Shown one piece after another: positions 59,340 to 64,000 of a stretch of DNA of 64,000 nucleotides. The notes below the pieces were generated by a model. It worked only from the letters and a program-made list of their open reading frames with translations. It searched no databases and was not told the DNA's origin. Position numbers and translations under genes: made by a program. The stretch's first letter is position 1. Every line of letters starts with the position of its first letter. This stretch comes from Microvirga terricola (GTDB lineage Bacteria > Pseudomonadota > Alphaproteobacteria > Rhizobiales > Beijerinckiaceae), in assembly GCF_011777495.1 (NCBI RefSeq), contig NZ_JAATJS010000004.1, positions 372,001-436,000 on the forward strand, in the 5' to 3' direction.

Positions 59340-59548
59340 ATCCGGGGCGTGCCGCGAACGCGACGGGTGCTCCATAGCAGAGCGCCGCACCAAAGAGCAA
59401 CATCCCCTTTTCACGAGATCAGTCGACGAAGGGACTTGCAACCAGCTGAACCCGTGGTATATGCCACCCCACCTCGGCGGCGGCGACCTTCGGCTCCCCC
59501 CGCCCATCGAGAAGCAAACCGCGTTTCTCGACTAAGGTATGGCACTAT

Positions 59549-59623
59549 TCCGGCGTGGCGCAGCGGTAGCGCAGCGGACTGTTAATCCGTTGGTCGTAGG
59601 TTCGAATCCTACCGCCGGAGCCA
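59549..59623 (+). tRNA. tRNA-Asn (anticodon GTT)
   Basis: 75 nt including an encoded CCA. Acceptor TCCGGCG / CGCCGGA with discriminator G, anticodon loop CTGTTAA (GTT), T arm GTAGGTTCGAATCCTAC. It is divergent from tRNA-Cys. Confidence 0.97.
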
Positions 59624-60123
59624 ACTTTCTCCTCAAAATTAAATTATATTCGGACTGAGCCGCCTCTGTGCCGGTCATGCGGCCTTCTAGGCATCCGAGC
59701 CGCCACGTTTTCCCGCAACGAGGCCTCGCCTTGGGGCGACAACCGCAACCGGCGTTCCGATTCTCTGCTCTGCATTTCTCGAAGAGATATCTGAAGGCTT
59801 CGCCCGCTTGGCGGGGCCGCCCCAGCGCGTAGGCTCGTGACCGGGCGAATCGGGCTCTGGAGTACGCTTGCCGATGGACGCGGCGAGCAATGCCTCTCGA
59901 CCAGCAATAGGGTCGCAGGTCCAGATCATGATTCGCCTCCCCGCCCTTGGCGGGGCCTATCCCAAACCCATCGTGTCTCATAGCCCGCTTGGCAGCGCGC
60001 TCGGCGCCATACGTGAGCTTGGATCGCAGGGCTCCCACGCCGACGAGGAATAAGTGGACGGCTTGACCCGCCCGCCCCATTGCCCTCTGCTTTCACCTTC
60101 CTCGCCGCATTTCATGTGGGACA
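59624..60123. other. 500-bp gap downstream of tRNA-Asn
   Basis: No recognisable gene family. It holds one short minus-strand reading frame with a strong ribosome site (59687-59929) and GC-rich hairpins such as CCCCGCC-CTTG-GCGGGG near 59939-59955. No integrase, no copy of the tRNA 3' end, and no long repeat was found, so an integrated element is not supported. Confidence 0.5.
59687..59929 (-). CDS. Possible small hypothetical protein
   Basis: 80 residues, polar and basic, beginning MIWTCDPIAGREALLAASIG. The only positive evidence is GGGGAGG six bases before ATG, one of the best ribosome sites in the window. No domain or membrane segment. It could be a young or lineage-specific gene, or a chance frame. 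Confidence 0.35.
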   Translation of the reverse strand: MIWTCDPIAGREALLAASIGKRTPEPDSPGHEPTRWGGPAKRAKPSDISSRNAEQRIGTPVAVVAPRRGLVAGKRGGSDA

Positions 60124-60849
60124 ATGATGACAGCCACGACACTTTTGTTTCGCGACGATGCCTATACCCGCTCCTGCCAATCCGTTGTGCTGGGACTGAC
60201 GCCAGAGGGCGGCGTGATTCTCGACCGCACGGTGTTTTACGCTCAGGGCGGCGGCCAACCGGGCGATGTCGGCGTGCTCGTGCGCGCGAATGGCGAGAAG
60301 CTTGGCGTGGCGAATACCGTTTACGGCGCCGACCGCTCCCAGGTGATTCACCAGATTGGCGCTGAAAACGTTGCAGGCATCGCGATCGGGGAAACGGTCA
60401 GCTTGGAACTCGATTGGGAGCGGCGCTTCAAGCGTATGCGCGTCCACACCGCTCTACACCTCCTGAGCGTCGTTTTGCCCTATCCGGTCACCGGCGGCGC
60501 CATCGGGGACGGCGATGGGCGGCTCGACTTCGATATTCCCGACGCCGGTCTCGACAAGATCGAGTTGACGGACAAGCTCAATGCGTTGATCCGCCAGGAC
60601 GCGCCCGTCACCGACCGCTGGATCACCGATGCCGAACTCGATGCGAATCCCGGGCTCGTGAAAACCATGTCCGTGCAGCCTCCGCGCGGCTCCGGACGTG
60701 TCCGCCTCGTCGAGATTGCGGGCATCGATCTACAGCCCTGTGGCGGCACGCATGTGCGCCGCACCAGCGAAATCGGAACGGTGGCAATCACCGATATCGA
60801 GAAAAAGGGAAAACAGAATCGCCGCGTCCGCATATCGCTCGTCGATTGA
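60124..60849 (+). CDS. Alanyl-tRNA editing protein (AlaX)
   Basis: 241-residue free-standing editing domain that removes wrongly attached Ser or Gly from tRNA-Ala. Zinc ligands are His108 and His112 in HTALH and the CGGTH motif further on; the beta-barrel part with FYAQGGGQPGDVG shows the AlaX-M type. It lies 31 bp upstream of sseA on the same strand, probably one transcript. Confidence 0.93.
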   Translation: MMTATTLLFRDDAYTRSCQSVVLGLTPEGGVILDRTVFYAQGGGQPGDVGVLVRANGEKLGVANTVYGADRSQVIHQIGAENVAGIAIGETVSLELDWERRFKRMRVHTALHLLSVVLPYPVTGGAIGDGDGRLDFDIPDAGLDKIELTDKLNALIRQDAPVTDRWITDAELDANPGLVKTMSVQPPRGSGRVRLVEIAGIDLQPCGGTHVRRTSEIGTVAITDIEKKGKQNRRVRISLVD

Positions 60850-60880
60850 ATGGACTTCGTCCCTCACCAATGAGTTTCAA

Positions 60881-61735
60881 ATGTCCAACTCCTTCGTCTC
60901 CACGACCTGGCTGCAAGACCATCTGAACGATCCGAACGTCGTCATCGTCGACGCCTCGTGGTACCTGCCTGCGCAGAACCGCGATCCGGATGCGGAATAT
61001 CTCGCCGGGCATATTCCCGGCGCGGTTCGCTTCGACCTCGACAAGGTCAAGGATGCCTCTTCGCCACTGCCGCACATGCTGCCGTCCGAGGCGGATTTCG
61101 CGTTCGCAACGGGCGCGTTGGGCATCGGCAACGACACAACCGTCATTGTCTATGACGGCCTCGGCCTTTTTTCCGCGCCGCGCGTCGCCTGGACATTCCG
61201 CATTTTCGGCGCCCGGGACGTGCGCATTCTCGAAGGCGGCCTACCCGCTTGGAAGGCCGAAGGTCGGCTGGTGGAGCGAGGTCCGCAGCGCTCGCCTACG
61301 GCCAAAGCCTTTTCGGCCCGCCTCGACCGCGCTGCGGTCGCGGACGCAGCGCAGGTGCTCAGCGCTACGCAATCCGGCTCCGCGCAGGTCGTCGATGCAC
61401 GCGCAGCGGACCGCTTCAGAGGAGAAGCCCCCGAGCCACGCGCCGGATTGCGAGCCGGGCACATCCCGGGCTCCCTCAACCTGCCCTGGGGTGACATCGT
61501 CGAAAATGGCCGCCTGAAGGATAACGCTTCGCTCAGAGCCGCGATGGCGGACGCCGGGATTGACCTCAATAAACCTATCGTCGCGAGCTGCGGTTCGGGC
61601 GTCTCGGCCGCCATCATCGCGCTGGCTTTTGAGCGCCTCGGTCACCCGGCAAAGGCCATCTATGACGGTTCATGGTCGGAATGGGGCGCACGCACGGACC
61701 TTCCGATTGAAACGGGACCGGCAAAAGGCCCCTAA
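60881..61735 (+). CDS. sseA: 3-mercaptopyruvate sulfurtransferase
   Basis: 284 residues with two rhodanese domains. The active-site Cys237 sits in the loop CGSGVSA, typical of mercaptopyruvate sulfurtransferase rather than thiosulfate sulfurtransferase (CRKGVT). GHIPGAVRFDLDKV and GHIPGSLNLPWGDIV are the paired GHIPGA motifs of each domain. The start at 60881 is followed by the normal SNSFVSTTWL opening; the frame extends upstream inside the AlaX gene and that part is a shadow. Confidence 0.94.
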   Translation: MSNSFVSTTWLQDHLNDPNVVIVDASWYLPAQNRDPDAEYLAGHIPGAVRFDLDKVKDASSPLPHMLPSEADFAFATGALGIGNDTTVIVYDGLGLFSAPRVAWTFRIFGARDVRILEGGLPAWKAEGRLVERGPQRSPTAKAFSARLDRAAVADAAQVLSATQSGSAQVVDARAADRFRGEAPEPRAGLRAGHIPGSLNLPWGDIVENGRLKDNASLRAAMADAGIDLNKPIVASCGSGVSAAIIALAFERLGHPAKAIYDGSWSEWGARTDLPIETGPAKGP

Positions 61736-61762
61736 ACGACCGGTATCGAACCTAAGAGCTAC

Positions 61763-61793
61763 AAAAAAGCCCCAGCGATGCTGGGGCTTTTTT
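61763..61793. terminator. Bidirectional terminator between sseA and aapP
   Basis: AAAAAA, stem GCCCCAGC-GAT-GCTGGGGC, TTTTTT. It works on both strands and separates two convergent genes. Confidence 0.95.
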
Positions 61794-61806
61794 GTCGGAC
61801 CAGTCT

Positions 61807-62595
<789 letters not shown>

Positions 62596-62600
62596 GAATG

Positions 62601-63920
62601 TTATCGTTTCTGACCTGCCGCGAGGCGGCGCTCGACGCCGAGCGAATAGCGAGACATGCCGAAGCAGAAGATGAAGTAGAACAAGGCCGCGAAGGCATAA
62701 CCGGTGATGCCGATGGTCGGGGCTGCCCAATTGGGGTCGATACGCGAGGATTCGATCGCCTTGACCAGATCGAAAATGCCGACGATCGACACCAGCGACG
62801 TGTCCTTGAACAACCCGATGAAGGTATTCACGATGCCGGGAATCACAATCCGCAGCGCCTGCGGCAGAATGATGAAGGCCATCATCTGCGGGTAGTTGAG
62901 CCCTAAGGACATCGCGCCTTCATACTGCCCCTTCGGCATGGCCTGCAGGCCGCCGCGGACCACCTCCGCCATATAGGCCGAGGCGAAAAGCGCGACGCCG
63001 ATCAGCGGACGCGCAAGACGGTCCACCGTCACGTCGCCCGGCAGGAAGAGCGGCAGCATCGTATTCGCCATGATCAGCACGGTGATCAACGGCACGCCGC
63101 GAACGAACTCGATGAAGATGACCGAGGCCATCCGCAGGATCGGCAGCTTCGAGCGTCGCCCAAGGGCGAGAAGGATGCCGAAGGGCAACGAGAACACGAT
63201 GCCGACGGTCGCCACCAGAAGCGTCACGAGAATGCCGCCCCAGCGCGACGTCGGGACCGGCTCAAGCCCCCAGTTGATACTGACGAGGCCCAGCGTGATC
63301 CCGATGACCGCGACGATGCCCAAACCGATCAGCATCGCGGAACGGATCGAGGTTTTCAGCGCATAGGCGGCAGCCGCAAGCGCAACAACCAGAAGCGCTC
63401 CGCTGACGGCGAAAGTACTCCAGAAGCCGATCCCCAGGCTGACATTGCCGCCTGTGAGCAGGATGTATGAGATCACCGGGAACAGCCAGAAGAAATAAAT
63501 CGCCCCCAGGTCTCTGCGGGGCGCGCGCAGCCACAGCAGCCAGCCCACGCCAATCGCCAGCAGCACGAAGAAGATGTTGACCCTCCACCGCTCCGTGGCC
63601 GGGTAGGAGCCATAGGTGAAGAAGTTGATCTTATCGATGACGAAGGCCCAGCACGCTCCGACCGGGTGACCGGCCGTTTCCGCGCGGCAGGCACTGCGAT
63701 CCGTGCCCGTCCACACCGCATTGATAACGAGAAACTCCACCAGGGGCGGAATAATGACGTACAGGAGATATGCGACCACCAGGGTCAGCAGCGTGTTGAG
63801 CGGGCTTGAGAAGAGGTTCTCGCGCATCCACGCGAGCGGCCCGCGTGTGAGACTCGGCGGAGGCAGCGCCTCGATCTTCTCGGAGCGGACGAAACGGGAC
63901 ATATCGACGGCGGTGTTCAT
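62601..63920 (-). CDS. aapM: General L-amino-acid ABC transporter permease
   Basis: 439-residue permease. Besides the C-terminal HisM-type domain (about 220-430) with the EAA loop [24 protein letters not shown], it has the long N-terminal part with several more hydrophobic segments that marks AapM (HisM-type permeases are only about 230 residues). It pairs with AapQ to form the membrane channel. The start follows ten bases after the aapQ stop. Confidence 0.93.
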   Translation of the reverse strand: MNTAVDMSRFVRSEKIEALPPPSLTRGPLAWMRENLFSSPLNTLLTLVVAYLLYVIIPPLVEFLVINAVWTGTDRSACRAETAGHPVGACWAFVIDKINFFTYGSYPATERWRVNIFFVLLAIGVGWLLWLRAPRRDLGAIYFFWLFPVISYILLTGGNVSLGIGFWSTFAVSGALLVVALAAAAYALKTSIRSAMLIGLGIVAVIGITLGLVSINWGLEPVPTSRWGGILVTLLVATVGIVFSLPFGILLALGRRSKLPILRMASVIFIEFVRGVPLITVLIMANTMLPLFLPGDVTVDRLARPLIGVALFASAYMAEVVRGGLQAMPKGQYEGAMSLGLNYPQMMAFIILPQALRIVIPGIVNTFIGLFKDTSLVSIVGIFDLVKAIESSRIDPNWAAPTIGITGYAFAALFYFIFCFGMSRYSLGVERRLAAGQKR

Positions 63921-63929
63921 GAGAGTTTC

Positions 63930-64000
63930 CTACCGTTCGACAATCGCCACGCGGCGGTTGTAGATGTTCATGACGAACGAGGTCACGAGGCTGATGGTCA
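63930..64000 (-). CDS. aapQ: General L-amino-acid ABC transporter permease (C-terminal fragment at window edge)
   Basis: The minus-strand frame reads TISLVTSFVMNIYNRRVAIVER and stops at 63930. This is the usual C-terminus of AapQ-type permeases (SFxMNxYNRRxALVER). The remainder lies outside the window. Ten bases separate it from aapM. Confidence 0.85.
   Translation of the reverse strand, partial: TISLVTSFVMNIYNRRVAIVER

Noticed and set aside
59532-60080. 182-residue minus-strand frame covering tRNA-Asn
   Set aside because: Its C-terminal part (GFEPTTNGLTVRC) is the well-known false translation of a tRNA gene; no support for the rest.
59266-60123. tRNA-linked integration site
   Set aside because: No integrase gene and no repeat of either tRNA 3' end was found within the window.

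Overview
The window looks like a chromosomal, mostly housekeeping segment of a high-GC alphaproteobacterium of the order Hyphomicrobiales (Rhizobiales). This rests on alphaproteobacterial families (PopZ, DivK, EipB, DUF3572, DUF1489, AapQMP), a phasin with a PhaR-like promoter, and the linked set pyrB, pyrC-like, plsY, dprA, topA, rnr, DUF983, Nudix and rpmG. I cannot fix the genus. There is no prophage, CRISPR array, intact insertion sequence or replication origin.

Layout. 1-3.6 kb: epmA-epmB (elongation factor P lysylation), then arfB-rtcB on the minus strand (ribosome rescue plus RNA ligation). 3.7-10 kb: an AEC-type carrier, a small gene broken by one stop codon, and a tightly overlapping minus-strand operon pyrB, deoxyribosyltransferase-like gene, pyrC-like, plsY, dprA. 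9.6-24.3 kb: acid phosphatase, AidB-like dehydrogenase, topA, MgtC-like protein, parE, a candidate stress-regulated small RNA, rnr, DUF983, Nudix and rpmG. 24.3-33.5 kb: a cell-envelope block (degenerate trypsin-like protein, alpha-2-macroglobulin, penicillin-binding protein 1C) lying between two nearly identical 33-bp direct repeats. 33.5-40.6 kb: divK, DUF3572, dinB, eipB, a RidA protein, a glycerophosphodiesterase, a FemAB-like protein and a VOC protein. 40.6-46.2 kb: clpA-clpS, a phasin, and a D,D-carboxypeptidase with a SPOR domain. 46.2-51.1 kb: a DnaJ-domain membrane protein, a degenerate panC homologue, small genes and a biotin-dependent carboxylase alpha subunit. 51.4-59.2 kb: mntH, DUF2459, valS, popZ, a TolC-type outer-membrane protein and a pcm-like methyltransferase. 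59.2-64 kb: tRNA-Cys, tRNA-Asn, an alanyl-tRNA editing protein, sseA and the aapQMP amino-acid ABC transporter (aapQ is cut by the window end).

Most intriguing points: a perfect EcfG-type promoter (GGAAC-N17-CGTT) 47 bp upstream of a strong terminator, implying a short general-stress RNA; the arfB-rtcB pair, which parallels known release-factor/RNA-ligase pairs; the repeat-flanked envelope block with a pseudo-protease that has lost its whole triad; enzyme homologues lacking key residues (pyrC-like, panC-like); and a 105-bp palindromic repeat whose two ends supply the stop codons of both flanking genes. All calls come from reading the sequence; no database search was run.
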